Below are positions 17,194-27,473 of a DNA stretch of 64,000 nt, piece after piece. The stretch's first letter is position 1. Every line of letters begins with the position of its first letter. The DNA comes from Persicimonas caeni (GTDB lineage: Bacteria > Myxococcota_A > Bradymonadia > Bradymonadales > Bradymonadaceae), in assembly GCF_006517175.1 (NCBI RefSeq), contig NZ_CP041186.1, positions 3,933,074 to 3,997,073 on the forward strand, read 5' to 3'. Made by a program: the position numbers and the translations under genes. The notes under the pieces are model-generated. The model did not search any database and was not told the DNA's origin. It saw only the letters and a program-made list of their open reading frames with translations.

Positions 17194-17273
17194 CCGCCGT
17201 GCGAGGTAGTGTGCCGCCGCTGTACCCAGATTCTTTCGACCGCCTTTGCGAGCAAGAGACAGGAGTAGAACCG

Positions 17274-18170
17274 ATGGCGAAGCGAGTGGTAGCGATGTTC
17301 GCTGTCGCAGCAACGGTGCTTTGGGCCGGCCAGGTCCAGGCGCAAGAGCAGGCCGAAGCCCCCACCGGCGGGCCCACCTTCACCGAGGGCGTGCGCCCGA
17401 GCGGTATGGGCCTGGCGTATACGGGCGTGGCCACCGGGGCCTCGGCGATCTTCCACAACCCGGGCGGCATCGCCAGCCGCATGATGTATCAGGTCGAGGG
17501 AACCTACGAGTACAACCCGGCCGGGTCGGTGCTCAACGCCTCCATCGTCGACAGCAAGACCAACCCGGACATCGCCGCCGGCGTGAGCTACAGCTACTTC
17601 TTTGGCCGCGGCGACTACAGCAACTCGTCGGGGCACTCGGCTCGGCTGGCCGTGGCGTTGCCGGTGCTGCCCGAGCGCATCTCGGTGGGCCTGGCCGGAC
17701 GCTACCTGAACGTGCACGTCGAAGATGTGCAGGTCGTCCACACGGTGACCGTCGACGCGGGGATCTTGTTTCGGGCCACCGATCGCATCCAGATCGGTGT
17801 GGCCGGCCAGAACCTGGTCGACGTGTGTGACCGCGACGATCTCTGCGGCTCGGTCGCCCCGACCACCATCGCCGGCGGCCTGAGCTTCGGCGACGAGTCG
17901 AGCTTCATGCTCGCCGCCGACGGCGGCATCGACCTGACCTCCGATCCGGAGGAGGTCCAGCCCTTCTTCGAGGTGGGCGCCGAGTACTTCGCAGGCGGCA
18001 CCGTGCCCATTCGACTGGGCTTCCAGCGCCAGCAGTTCAGCGACCAGAACTTTTTGACCGGCGGCCTGGGCGTGCGTCTGCAGACCGCCGGCCTCGACGG
18101 CGGGTTTCGCATGGACCTGAACGACACGGACAACTTTTATGCCAACGGGTCGGTGTCGATTTACTTCTGA
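17274..18170 (+). CDS. Outer-membrane beta-barrel protein, PorV/FadL-like
   Basis: A 298-residue exported protein; ATG at 17274 is preceded by AGGAG at a 8-nt spacing. The signal peptide is MAKRVVAMFAVAATVLWAGQ ending in QAQ. The early segment GVRPSGMGLAYTGVATGASAIFHNPGGIA is the GMG...NPAG-type motif of PorV/UPF0164 and FadL-related barrels. Alternating amphipathic strands follow and the protein ends in SVSIYF, the aromatic C-terminal signature recognised by the BAM machinery. The substrate is unknown. It lies 80 bp after thiO on the same strand. Confidence 0.72.
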   Translation: MAKRVVAMFAVAATVLWAGQVQAQEQAEAPTGGPTFTEGVRPSGMGLAYTGVATGASAIFHNPGGIASRMMYQVEGTYEYNPAGSVLNASIVDSKTNPDIAAGVSYSYFFGRGDYSNSSGHSARLAVALPVLPERISVGLAGRYLNVHVEDVQVVHTVTVDAGILFRATDRIQIGVAGQNLVDVCDRDDLCGSVAPTTIAGGLSFGDESSFMLAADGGIDLTSDPEEVQPFFEVGAEYFAGGTVPIRLGFQRQQFSDQNFLTGGLGVRLQTAGLDGGFRMDLNDTDNFYANGSVSIYF

Positions 18171-18583
18171 AAAATTCCCCTCCTGCTGTAAGTCCGAACC
18201 CTCCACAATCGATCGTTGAGTTTTGCCCTCAGATCTCTAGAGTCGACTTCGCTACACGTCGCCGAGCACCACGGTGCTTCCCGCTCAGATGTGGTTCTGA
18301 GGGCGATGGTGGTTGACGGGCGGAAAAAGGTGAGCATTTTGCATTGATATGCCTGCATATCTTTGAAACCTGCCCACCGCCAATGCATCACATGGAATGC
18401 CAGAACTGCGTATGACGTTTCCGGCTATGTTGTATGTGATGGATTGTGACCGAGAGCAGTCCCACTCGTTGTACCAAATGTGAAAAGCAAATTAGCACGC
18501 GCATCCCCACAGGCGCTCCGCAGTGGAGCCGTGGCGATGGGTGGCGCTTTTCCTCCTTATCTCGAACGAGGGGCGTACCAGAC
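18171..18583. other. Intergenic leader without recognised gene
   Basis: This ~410-bp gap between an outer-membrane protein gene and a sigma factor gene contains no supported gene. An in-frame GTG at 18446 would extend the sigma factor by 46 residues including CTKC, but there is a better ribosome binding site at 18584. Regulatory elements of the sigma gene may lie here; none was identified. Confidence 0.4.
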
Positions 18584-19615
18584 ATGACAACCGAACGAAT
18601 TCCAACGAGCGAAGAAGCCAACGTCGAAGTGATCCTTGGTCAAGAGGATCAAGGCGTCGATATACGAAAGGAGCGCTTGGACGACGTCTCCAAGATCTTT
18701 GGTGACTTGAGCCTGCCCCTGATGAAGGGGAGCAAGGTACCGGAGATGACCGCCAAGACCGATCCGCTGACGGTGTATCTGGCCCGACTCAACTACGTCG
18801 AGCCGCTGCCGGCGGAAAAGCAACAGGAGTTGGCCGAACGCTTCGTCGAGCATGGCGATCTCAACGCCGCCAAAATGCTCATTTTGACCAACCTTCGGCT
18901 GGTGGTGAAGCTGGCTAGGGAGTACCAGCGCCGCTGGACGAACCTGCTCGACCTGATCCAGGAGGGCAACGTTGGCCTGTCCGAGGCGGTCAAGCGCTAC
19001 GACCCGTATCGAGGGGTCAAGTTTACGAGCTACGCGCAGTATTGGATCCGCGCGATGATCCTCAACTACCTGATGAACCACCTGCATCCGGTCAAAATCG
19101 GCAGCTCGCGCGCCGGACGCAAGTTGTTCTACAACCTCAAGAAGACGCGTCGACAACTCATCAAAAAGGGCCACGAGCCCACCCCGCAGCTGATCGCCGA
19201 CTACCTCGACGTCGACCCCAAAGAGGTCGTGAGGGTGGCCGCGCAACTCGACGCACCGCCGGTCTTCTTGGACGCACAGGCCCCGGGCCACGAGAAGACC
19301 ACCGTCGGCGAGTTGATGGAGTCGGACACCATCGACCCGGAATCGGCCTGCGCCGAGTACGATCTGTCGAGTCAGATCCGCGACGCCATCGAGTCTTTTG
19401 GTGCGAATATCGAAGACGATCGCGAGCGCGCCATCTGGCACGAGCGCATGATCGCCGAAGAGCCCAAGAGCCTGGTGTCGCTGGGCGACGAGTGGGGCGT
19501 CTCCAAGGAGCGCATCCGCCAGGTCGAGGTGCAGATCCGCGAGAACTTCAAGCAGTACCTGCTCGGCCGCCTGGGCGACGACGTCCAGATCGACTGGCTG
19601 GAGTCACTCGGCTAG
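18584..19615 (+). CDS. RpoH-like sigma-70 family sigma factor
   Basis: A 343-residue group 3 sigma factor. The start at 18584 has GAGGGG 10 nt upstream. Region 1.2 is DPLTVYLARLNYVEPLP, region 2 is NLRLVVKLAREYQRRWTNLL then DLIQEGNVGLSEAVKRYDP, with GVKFTSYAQYWIRAMILNYL for region 2.4. Region 3 contains KLFYNLKKTRRQL, the RpoH-box-like segment. Region 4 is SLVSLGDEWGVSKERIRQVE. The layout matches the sigma-32/SigB-SigC group of myxobacteria, which act in heat shock or development. A ~60-residue N-terminal extension precedes region 1.2. The regulon cannot be told from the sequence. Confidence 0.85.
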   Translation: MTTERIPTSEEANVEVILGQEDQGVDIRKERLDDVSKIFGDLSLPLMKGSKVPEMTAKTDPLTVYLARLNYVEPLPAEKQQELAERFVEHGDLNAAKMLILTNLRLVVKLAREYQRRWTNLLDLIQEGNVGLSEAVKRYDPYRGVKFTSYAQYWIRAMILNYLMNHLHPVKIGSSRAGRKLFYNLKKTRRQLIKKGHEPTPQLIADYLDVDPKEVVRVAAQLDAPPVFLDAQAPGHEKTTVGELMESDTIDPESACAEYDLSSQIRDAIESFGANIEDDRERAIWHERMIAEEPKSLVSLGDEWGVSKERIRQVEVQIRENFKQYLLGRLGDDVQIDWLESLG

Positions 19616-19628
19616 GAACTCAAAAGCG

Positions 19629-19812
19629 TAGGCCTTGCAGAGCTGCAACGCCTGCTACTAGGGGCGAGGGCTAGAAGACGCCCTCGCGGAACAGCCATTA
19701 GAGAGTCGTGCAAATAACCACATAAGTGACAACCGTACGGCTCCCTAGCGGTCCGCGCCGCAGTGCAGGCGCCCCTAATAGCAGGCGCCTCGCCTCTGCA
19801 AGGCGTCACTTT
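19629..19812. repeat. Palindromic dispersed element, copy D (complete)
   Basis: Left arm GGCCTTGCAGAG, CGCCTGCTACTAGGGGCG pairs with the right arm GGCGCCCCTAATAGCAGGCG, CTCTGCAAGGCGTC. About 180 bp in total, with an AT-richer centre. It fills the space between the sigma factor and the convergent TPR/PEGA gene and may also end transcription. Confidence 0.75.
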
Positions 19813-19831
19813 TCACAAAGTCCTCCCTCTC

Positions 19832-20818
19832 TCAAAACTCCCAAATCACCTGCACCGACGACCCATCCGCCCCGATCGCCGGCGTCACCGCAAAGGCCGT
19901 GTCGTCGTCCTCGACGGGCGCCTGCGAGTAGGCGTCGTCGTTGAGGTACCACAAGGTGGCGGCGGTCAGCCCGCCAATGGCTAGCGCGCCGCCCACCCAG
20001 GTCATCGCACCGTAGAATTGCTTGTTCTCGTGGGTGGCGTTGTAATCGGCCGGTCGCGGCTGCCCTTCGGCCTTCAGCGCGTTGTAGTACTCGAGCTGGT
20101 CACTCGCCTCGGAGTATTCGTCGTAGCTCAACCAGGCGCCCACGCCCGACAAGACGCTCGCACCGGCCAGGAGGAGCGGCCCGGTGGGAAAGAAGTAGTA
20201 GGCGTCGTCGTCCTCGAGCTTCGCCTCTTTGGCCAGCGAGTAACTCAGCGACAGGGTCTCGCCTTCGGCCACCTCGACGGTCTCCTCGACCGTTTTGTAG
20301 CCTTCCTTTTTGACGATCACTTTGTAGGTGCCCGGCGAAATGGGAACCTCCAGGGGCGTGGTGCCCGACGCACCGTTGACCGTCTCGTTGATGTAGACGG
20401 TGGCGACGGCCGGGTTCGACTTGATGCGCAGCACGCTCTGCTTGTCGGCCAGGCGCTTCTCGAGGACCTTGATCGTCTGCTCGATGCGCCCGCGCTTTTT
20501 GGTGTCGGGGCGCTCCTGCAAAAAGCTTCGGTAGAAGCTGATCGCGTCTTTGTCGTTGCCGAGCTTCTCGTGCGACAGCGCAATCCGGTAGAGCAGGTTC
20601 GGGTGGGCGTACAGTTCGTAGGCGTCCTGAAAGTAGCGCAGCGAGCGTTCGAACTCGCCGCGTTCGTAGGCGGCTTGGCCGGCCTCCATCAAGCTCGTCA
20701 GCTCGCGCTTTTCCGACGCCGACAGCTTTGGGGGCGACTGCGCGTAGAGGGGCCCCGGGCAGACCAACCCCGCAGCAACCGAGAAAACCAACATCGAGCA
20801 AAGGGTTTTGGGTACCAT
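19832..20818 (-). CDS. TPR and PEGA domain protein
   Basis: A 328-residue exported protein from the ATG at 20818; an ATG at 20833 would add five residues and overlap the upstream kinase gene. The signal peptide ends near PLYAQ. Residues ~40-130 form TPR-like helices (AGQAAYERGEFERSLRYFQ). A PEGA-like beta domain follows (LRIKSNPAVATVYINE, TPLEVPISPGTYKVIVKKEG). Two hydrophobic spans occur near 215-235 and 265-285, and the C-terminus is SSVQVIWEF. This architecture is common beside Ser/Thr kinases in myxobacteria. The gene begins 5 bp after the kinase stop, so the two are co-transcribed. Confidence 0.75.
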   Translation of the reverse strand: MVPKTLCSMLVFSVAAGLVCPGPLYAQSPPKLSASEKRELTSLMEAGQAAYERGEFERSLRYFQDAYELYAHPNLLYRIALSHEKLGNDKDAISFYRSFLQERPDTKKRGRIEQTIKVLEKRLADKQSVLRIKSNPAVATVYINETVNGASGTTPLEVPISPGTYKVIVKKEGYKTVEETVEVAEGETLSLSYSLAKEAKLEDDDAYYFFPTGPLLLAGASVLSGVGAWLSYDEYSEASDQLEYYNALKAEGQPRPADYNATHENKQFYGAMTWVGGALAIGGLTAATLWYLNDDAYSQAPVEDDDTAFAVTPAIGADGSSVQVIWEF

Positions 20819-20822
20819 TGGG

Positions 20823-22682
20823 CTACTCGGCATTCATCAAGTTCTGGAACTGCTGATCGAGGTTCGGCTCGGTCTCGGGTTTCGGCGCGGGCTTTGGTTT
20901 GGGTTTTGGTTCCAGCTCCGGCTCCGGTTTGGGTTCCGGCTCCGGCTTCGTAGCCGTGACCGTCTCCGTCTCCGGCTTCGTCTCCGGCTTCGTGGCCGTG
21001 ACCGTCTCCGTCTCCGGCTTCGTGGCCGTGACCGGCTCCGGCTCCGTCTCCGGCTTCGTGTCCGTGCCCGGTTCCGGCTCCGTGCCCGTGCCCGTGACCG
21101 TGACCGGTTCCGTCTCCGTAGCCGTGACCGTCTCTGTCTCCGTGCCCGTGACCGTCTCCGTGCCCGTGACCGTCTCCGTGCCCGTGACCGTCCCCGTCTC
21201 CTCACTCGACCGATTCAGACTCAAGTAGACTAGCACGCCCGCCGCGATCACCAGCACGACCATTATTGCCGCCGCAATCCTCGTCAGCGTTTTCGTCGAC
21301 AACGCTGACTTTCTGGCCGGGTCGGTCTCCGCCGCAGACGCCGCCTGCGCAAACTCCGCCGACGCCTCGACTTCGTCGGTGCGCCCGTCTGCGACCTGCG
21401 TGCGCACGCTGGGTCCGTCGGACGCGGGCGCCGCCTTCCCCGCGCCCACGGCCACCCGCTCGGCGTTCGGCTCGGTCGTGGCGCGCGTCATCGGTGTGGT
21501 CGGCGCGGCCTCCTCGAAGACGGTGTCGTGGGGCATCTCGTTGACCAATTCGTCACTGTCGAGCGCTTCGGTCGGGGCGAACTCGTCGCTGTCGGCGTTG
21601 GGAAAGAGCGCCGATTCTTTGACCAGCCCGAGCGTGTTGCCCGGGGTGCCGCCGGTGTTCATCGCCGGCAAGATCCAGGCATCGAAGTCCTCGGGCGTCT
21701 CGAGCTTGTGGTCGACACGCACCGGCTCGAGGCGCAACTGGGCACGCAGCGCGTCTATACGCTCGCGCACTTCGCGCGCCGAGGCAGGGCGCGCGCTGAC
21801 CTTTTTGGCCATCATCTCGATGACGAGCGCCTCGAGCTCGTCGGGCAGCGCCCCGCGCGGCACTCGCTCTAGCAGTGAGGGGGGCTCCTCTTGGATGTGC
21901 TTGAGCATCACCTGCAGGCTGCTGTCGCCGCGAAACGGCGGCTTGCCCGAGAGCATCTCGTAGAGGACGACCCCCAGCGAGTACAGATCGGTGCGCGCGT
22001 CCACCGGCTGCTCGCGCGACTGCTCGGGCGCCATGTAGGCGGGCGTGCCGCAGATCATCCCCGTCTGCGTCAGTCGAGTGTCGCCGCTGAGCGCCCGCGC
22101 GATGCCAAAATCGAGCACTTTGGCCTGCAGAGTGCCGTCACTTCGTGCGCCCAGCAGCAGGTTTTCGGGCTTGAGGTCGCGGTGAATGATGCCGGCGGCG
22201 TGCGGTTCGGTCAGCGCCCCCAACACTTGGTAGGCGATCTCGAGGGCGAAGTTGGCGCGCAGCCGGCCGAGCCGAAGCAGATCGCCCAGGCTGACTCCCT
22301 CGACGAGCTCCATGACCAAGTAGAGCAGGTCGCGCTGAGCGTCTTGGCCGAATTCGATGAGCCGCACGATATTGGGGTGGGTCAACCCGCTGATCAGTTT
22401 CGCCTCGCGGAAGAACCGCTCGATGGCGACTTCGCGCTCGACAAATTCGGCCTTGAGCACCTTGATGGCCACCTGGCGGCCCACCGAGAGCTGCTCGCCT
22501 CGGTATACTGCGCCCATGCCGCCCTGTCCGATGAGCTCGTCGATACGAAAGCGCTCGTCGAGGACGACCCCCAGCAGCGGGTCTTCGCCAGGGTCGAGCC
22601 GATACAAACGCGTGCCGTCATCAGGGCATACCCCCACCGAATTATCGTAGGTCGTGCGACACTCGGGGCAGTACATTTGCAT
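20823..22682 (-). CDS. Membrane Ser/Thr protein kinase with repetitive extracytoplasmic tail
   Basis: About 619 residues. N-terminal CPECRTTYDNSVGVCPDDGT is a zinc-ribbon-like CxxC...CxxD. The Hanks-type kinase domain spans about 40-310: GQGGMGAVYRGE, VAIKVLK, HRDLKPENLLL, DFGIAR and GTPAYMAPEQS, all intact. A linker of ~150 residues leads to one transmembrane helix near 467-490 (RIAAAIMVVLVIAAGVLVYL). The remaining ~130 residues are simple repeats of Thr, Glu, Val, Pro and Lys (TVTGTETVTGTE, then KPEPEPKPEP), followed by NLDQQFQNLMNAE. The tail is encoded by tandem 12-18-bp repeats likely to vary in length. The start is ATG at 22682 or 22676. The TPR/PEGA gene follows immediately. Confidence 0.88.
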   Translation of the reverse strand: MQMYCPECRTTYDNSVGVCPDDGTRLYRLDPGEDPLLGVVLDERFRIDELIGQGGMGAVYRGEQLSVGRQVAIKVLKAEFVEREVAIERFFREAKLISGLTHPNIVRLIEFGQDAQRDLLYLVMELVEGVSLGDLLRLGRLRANFALEIAYQVLGALTEPHAAGIIHRDLKPENLLLGARSDGTLQAKVLDFGIARALSGDTRLTQTGMICGTPAYMAPEQSREQPVDARTDLYSLGVVLYEMLSGKPPFRGDSSLQVMLKHIQEEPPSLLERVPRGALPDELEALVIEMMAKKVSARPASAREVRERIDALRAQLRLEPVRVDHKLETPEDFDAWILPAMNTGGTPGNTLGLVKESALFPNADSDEFAPTEALDSDELVNEMPHDTVFEEAAPTTPMTRATTEPNAERVAVGAGKAAPASDGPSVRTQVADGRTDEVEASAEFAQAASAAETDPARKSALSTKTLTRIAAAIMVVLVIAAGVLVYLSLNRSSEETGTVTGTETVTGTETVTGTETETVTATETEPVTVTGTGTEPEPGTDTKPETEPEPVTATKPETETVTATKPETKPETETVTATKPEPEPKPEPELEPKPKPKPAPKPETEPNLDQQFQNLMNAE

Positions 22683-22772
22683 CAAAGGAACTGGCTAGGT
22701 GGATGAGGTGTGGCTGGGTCATGCTATTACGCCCCTGCCGGCTGGGTCAATCTGGACGTCAGGTACCTTCCA

Positions 22773-22801
22773 TTGACCTTGTGTGTTGAAACGATTAACA
22801 A
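22773..22801 (+). promoter_or_regulatory. Candidate sigma-70 promoter for ahcY
   Basis: TTGACC, a 17-bp spacer, then TAACAA, about 100 bp before the ahcY start. This is a pattern match only. Confidence 0.35.
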
Positions 22802-22899
22802 AGTTGGCTGTTCACAGCACGGGGCAGTGAAATGTTGCCCCCCAGCGGCCCGTTTCTGGAAACGTGGTCGCGCGCAAAAGCTTCAAGGAGATCTCCGAT

Positions 22900-24414
<1,515 letters not shown>

Positions 24415-24442
24415 GTCGCAACGCGTCGGATAGAAGTTCGAG

Positions 24443-24477
24443 ACCCCGGGGGCCGGTCAGGCCTCCGGGGTTTTTTT
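24443..24477 (+). terminator. Rho-independent terminator after ahcY
   Basis: Stem ACCCCGGGGGCC paired with GGCCTCCGGGGT (one G-U pair), loop GGTCA, then seven T. Confidence 0.9.
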
Positions 24478-24628
24478 GTGGCGTAGTTGTTGTCGTGCCG
24501 AAGGCGAAGATGGGAAACAAAGCGCAGGGCATCACCGAAATGTTCTTCGCGTCTCGTTGTTACCCAGAGTAGACGTATGTGCTAGGCTTGGCACGGTGCC
24601 AAGCAGTCGCCGCCTGTGGAGTAAACGC

Positions 24629-26164
24629 ATGAAATTGGACAAGAAAAGCCTCCCTGCTGTCGCAAGCCTCGAAGATGGGGAGTCAGTACAGCTGCTGCAG
24701 GCTGTACAGGCGGCGGCGCGATTGGGCTACTGGATTTGGACGCCCGAGAGTGGAGAGGTGGTCTTGTCCTCCCACCTGTGCGAGATGCTCGGGCTCGAGC
24801 CGCGCGAGGTGGTGCTGAACGACCTCGAAAAGTGGCTCACCTTTGTGCATCCCGACGATGACGAGCGCGTGGCTCGCAGTCTCGAGAGCATCGTGGCAGA
24901 CGTGGCCGCACCGTTCGAGATCACCCATCGCTTGGCGAGTTCTGACGAGACGGAGTCACGCCACATCCGTCTGCGCGGATGGCAGACCTTTTCGGGCGCC
25001 GACGGCCAAGAGCGGTGGGTCGCATCGGTGCAAGACGTCTCCGAAGAGATGCGCGAGAGCGAATTGCTGCGCAACGAGCATTACTGGCTGGAGACGTTGA
25101 TCAACGCCGTGCCCGGCCTGGTCTGTATCAAGGATGCCCAGGGGCGTTGGATCTTGGCCAACGACTATGACCTCGAACTCTTCGACCTCGAGGGCGTCGA
25201 CTACAAGGGCAAGACCGACGCGGAGTTGGCTGAATACTCCGACTTCCATCGCGATGCCCTCCGCGGGTGCATTCGCACCGACGAGATCGCCTGGCAAAAA
25301 GGGTCGTTGAGTCGCGGGGTCGAGCGTATCCCTCGCAGCGATGGGACCACGCCGGTCTTCGAGACGGTCAAAGTGCCTGTCTTCGATGCCGAAGGACGCC
25401 GCAAAGGATTGGTCGTCGTCGGATACGACATCACCGAGCGTGAACAAACCGAGCGGCTCAAAGACGAGTTCCTCTCGATGGTCAGCCACGAGCTGCGCAC
25501 ACCGCTGACACCGATTCGCGGCGTGTTGGGCCTCTTACAGGCACACCCGCGTTGCACCGAGGAGCCCCAGCTCGCCGACATGATCGTGCTGGCCCAGCGC
25601 AGCTGCCAGCGCTTGCAGCGGTTGATCGAGCGTCTGCTGACTTTTCAGACGCTCTCGTCCGACGGGGAGCGCCTCGAGTGTCAGTCGTACAACCTCGATG
25701 ATGTGGTGCGAAGCACCATCGCAAAGAGCACTCATCTGCAGCGAAAATATGATTTCGTGCTGGAGCACCAGTGCAGTGAGCAGCCGGTGTGGGTTTGCGC
25801 CGATCGCCATTATCTCGAGATGGCTCTGGGCATCATTCTGGGCAATGCCGCAAAGTTCTCTCCACCCGGGGAGACGATCGAAATGACGGTCGGATGCGAT
25901 GACGATACCGCGTATGTGAGCGTGACCGATCGCGGCCCGGGCATTCCCGAGGAGGACCTCGAGCGGATCTTCGAGTCGTTCGTCCAGGTCGAAGGCGGCC
26001 CCTCACGTCCTTACGAAGGTACCGGCCTCGGATTGACGATCGCGAAGATGGTCGTCGAAGTACTCGATGGAGAGATCTGCGTCGACAGCGAGGTCAACCG
26101 AGGCTCGACATTCACCATCAAATTGCCTCTCATCGAAGCCCCTCCTCTGACCTTCGAGAAATAA
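24629..26164 (+). CDS. PAS-domain sensor histidine kinase
   Basis: A 511-residue soluble kinase; the ATG at 24629 is preceded by GGAG. PAS 1 spans about residues 20-145 (ARLGYWIWTPESGEVVLSSH, then PDDDERVARSL). PAS 2 spans about 150-270 (LETLINAVPGLVCIKDAQGR). HisKA holds the phospho-acceptor in MVSHELRTPLTPIRG near residue 288. The ATPase domain has the N box IILGNAAKFSPPGE, G1 DRGPGIPEEDL and G2 GTGLGLTIAKMVVE. No transmembrane helix or receiver domain is present. It lies beside a paralogous kinase at 26313, and no response regulator gene is adjacent. The signal is unknown. Confidence 0.88.
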   Translation: MKLDKKSLPAVASLEDGESVQLLQAVQAAARLGYWIWTPESGEVVLSSHLCEMLGLEPREVVLNDLEKWLTFVHPDDDERVARSLESIVADVAAPFEITHRLASSDETESRHIRLRGWQTFSGADGQERWVASVQDVSEEMRESELLRNEHYWLETLINAVPGLVCIKDAQGRWILANDYDLELFDLEGVDYKGKTDAELAEYSDFHRDALRGCIRTDEIAWQKGSLSRGVERIPRSDGTTPVFETVKVPVFDAEGRRKGLVVVGYDITEREQTERLKDEFLSMVSHELRTPLTPIRGVLGLLQAHPRCTEEPQLADMIVLAQRSCQRLQRLIERLLTFQTLSSDGERLECQSYNLDDVVRSTIAKSTHLQRKYDFVLEHQCSEQPVWVCADRHYLEMALGIILGNAAKFSPPGETIEMTVGCDDDTAYVSVTDRGPGIPEEDLERIFESFVQVEGGPSRPYEGTGLGLTIAKMVVEVLDGEICVDSEVNRGSTFTIKLPLIEAPPLTFEK

Positions 26165-26312
26165 GCGTAGCGGGCTGGCCTATTTTCTTGGCTTAGTGCG
26201 TGAAAACCGTCATACAATAGTAAATTTGATTAGAAGTTTGTTGACTATGAGGTACGTACGTGGTTGACTGCCCCCGATCCAAACAAGCTGTAGGAAAAAT
26301 GGGTGGTGGTCC

Positions 26313-27473
26313 ATGTCAAAAACTCCGGTCGACCTCGACGAGGTCATGTCGGGGGGGCGTAATTCGACCCGCAAAAAACTGTCTCTGAGCCAACAAATCA
26401 ACTCCCAGAATCAACGCCTCGGGCGTATTCTGGAAGATTCATACAACGAGATCTACATGGTGGATCCCCGCACGATGCGATTCGTGTGGGTCAACCGCGG
26501 TGCACGCGTCAACCTCGGCTATACGGTCGAAGAATTGTCGCACATGACGCCGGCCGATATCAGCGAAGACACCCTCGAGGGGATCTACGAGCGCGCCAAG
26601 CCCTTGGTGTACGGTGAGAAGCGCATGTTGAGCTTCGAGGGGGTTCATCTGCGCAAAGACGGCTCGCGTTATCCGGTCGAGATTCGCCTTCTACGCGCGG
26701 CCTCCGACGCCGACGCGACCGTGGTGGCCATTGTCCAAGACATCAGCGAGCGCAAGCGCAACGAGCGGATCAAAGACGAGTTCATCTCGATCGTCAGCCA
26801 CGAGTTGCGCACGCCGCTGACGCCCATCATCGGCGTCCTAGACCTGCTCGAGAGCGATCCGGTGGTCACCGAGGACGAGCATGTCGAGCAATTGGTCGGC
26901 GTCGCGCGGCGAAACGCGCTGCGGCTGCGTCGCCTGATCGACCAGCTTCTCGACTACCGTGACTTGTCGCAGGGAGACGCCTCGTTCGACCTGCGCAACC
27001 TCGAGCTCGGGGACGTCATCCTCGCCTCGATTCATGCCTGCCGCTACCTGCACCAGCGCTACGACTTCGAGTTGAACTTGCAGCTCGCCTCCGAAGAGCT
27101 CTGGGTGCTCGCCGATCGCGGCTACATGGTCCAACTCATGAGCATTCTGCTGAGCAACGCGGCCAAGTTCTCGCCGGTCGGCGCCGAGGTCACTGTGGCG
27201 ACCGAGACGCACGATTCACACGCGCTCATTTCCATCTCCGATTGTGGGCCGGGGATTCCCGAGGAGATGCGCGCGCACATCTTCGACCAGTTCGTGCAGG
27301 CCGACTCGACGGCCACGCGCCGATACGGCGGCACCGGCATCGGCTTGTCGCTGGCGCAGCTCATCGTCGAGCAATTCGACGGGCGAATTTTCTTCGAGTG
27401 TGGCGAAGAGGCGGGCACGACCTTCTATGTCGAGCTGCCGCTGTGCGAGAGCGCTGCCGATCTCATCGACTAA
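26313..27473 (+). CDS. PAS-domain sensor histidine kinase (paralogue)
   Basis: A 386-residue soluble kinase with one PAS domain (LGRILEDSYNEIYMVDPRTM, then GYTVEELSHMTPADI and VEIRLLRAASD). HisKA has IVSHELRTPLTPIIG near residue 163; the ATPase domain has ILLSNAAKFSPVGAE, DCGPGIPEEM and GTGIGLSLAQLIVE. The catalytic core and the RxKDEFxSxVSHELRTPLTPI stretch closely match the upstream kinase, indicating duplication with loss of one PAS unit. No regulator is nearby. The stop codon directly abuts the stop of recN on the other strand (TAATTA at 27471-27476), leaving no intergenic DNA. Confidence 0.88.
   Translation: MSKTPVDLDEVMSGGRNSTRKKLSLSQQINSQNQRLGRILEDSYNEIYMVDPRTMRFVWVNRGARVNLGYTVEELSHMTPADISEDTLEGIYERAKPLVYGEKRMLSFEGVHLRKDGSRYPVEIRLLRAASDADATVVAIVQDISERKRNERIKDEFISIVSHELRTPLTPIIGVLDLLESDPVVTEDEHVEQLVGVARRNALRLRRLIDQLLDYRDLSQGDASFDLRNLELGDVILASIHACRYLHQRYDFELNLQLASEELWVLADRGYMVQLMSILLSNAAKFSPVGAEVTVATETHDSHALISISDCGPGIPEEMRAHIFDQFVQADSTATRRYGGTGIGLSLAQLIVEQFDGRIFFECGEEAGTTFYVELPLCESAADLID

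Noticed and set aside
18161-18391. A minus-strand open frame of 76 codons
   Set aside because: No ribosome binding site and no recognisable family; it lies in an intergenic leader.
20860-21200. Separate small genes or a CRISPR in the repetitive GTGACCGTCTCCGT stretch
   Set aside because: The repeats encode the low-complexity tail of the Ser/Thr kinase in its reading frame.
22700-22899. SAH riboswitch upstream of ahcY
   Set aside because: The conserved core expected for the ahcY RNA motif was not found in the leader; only a candidate promoter was seen.
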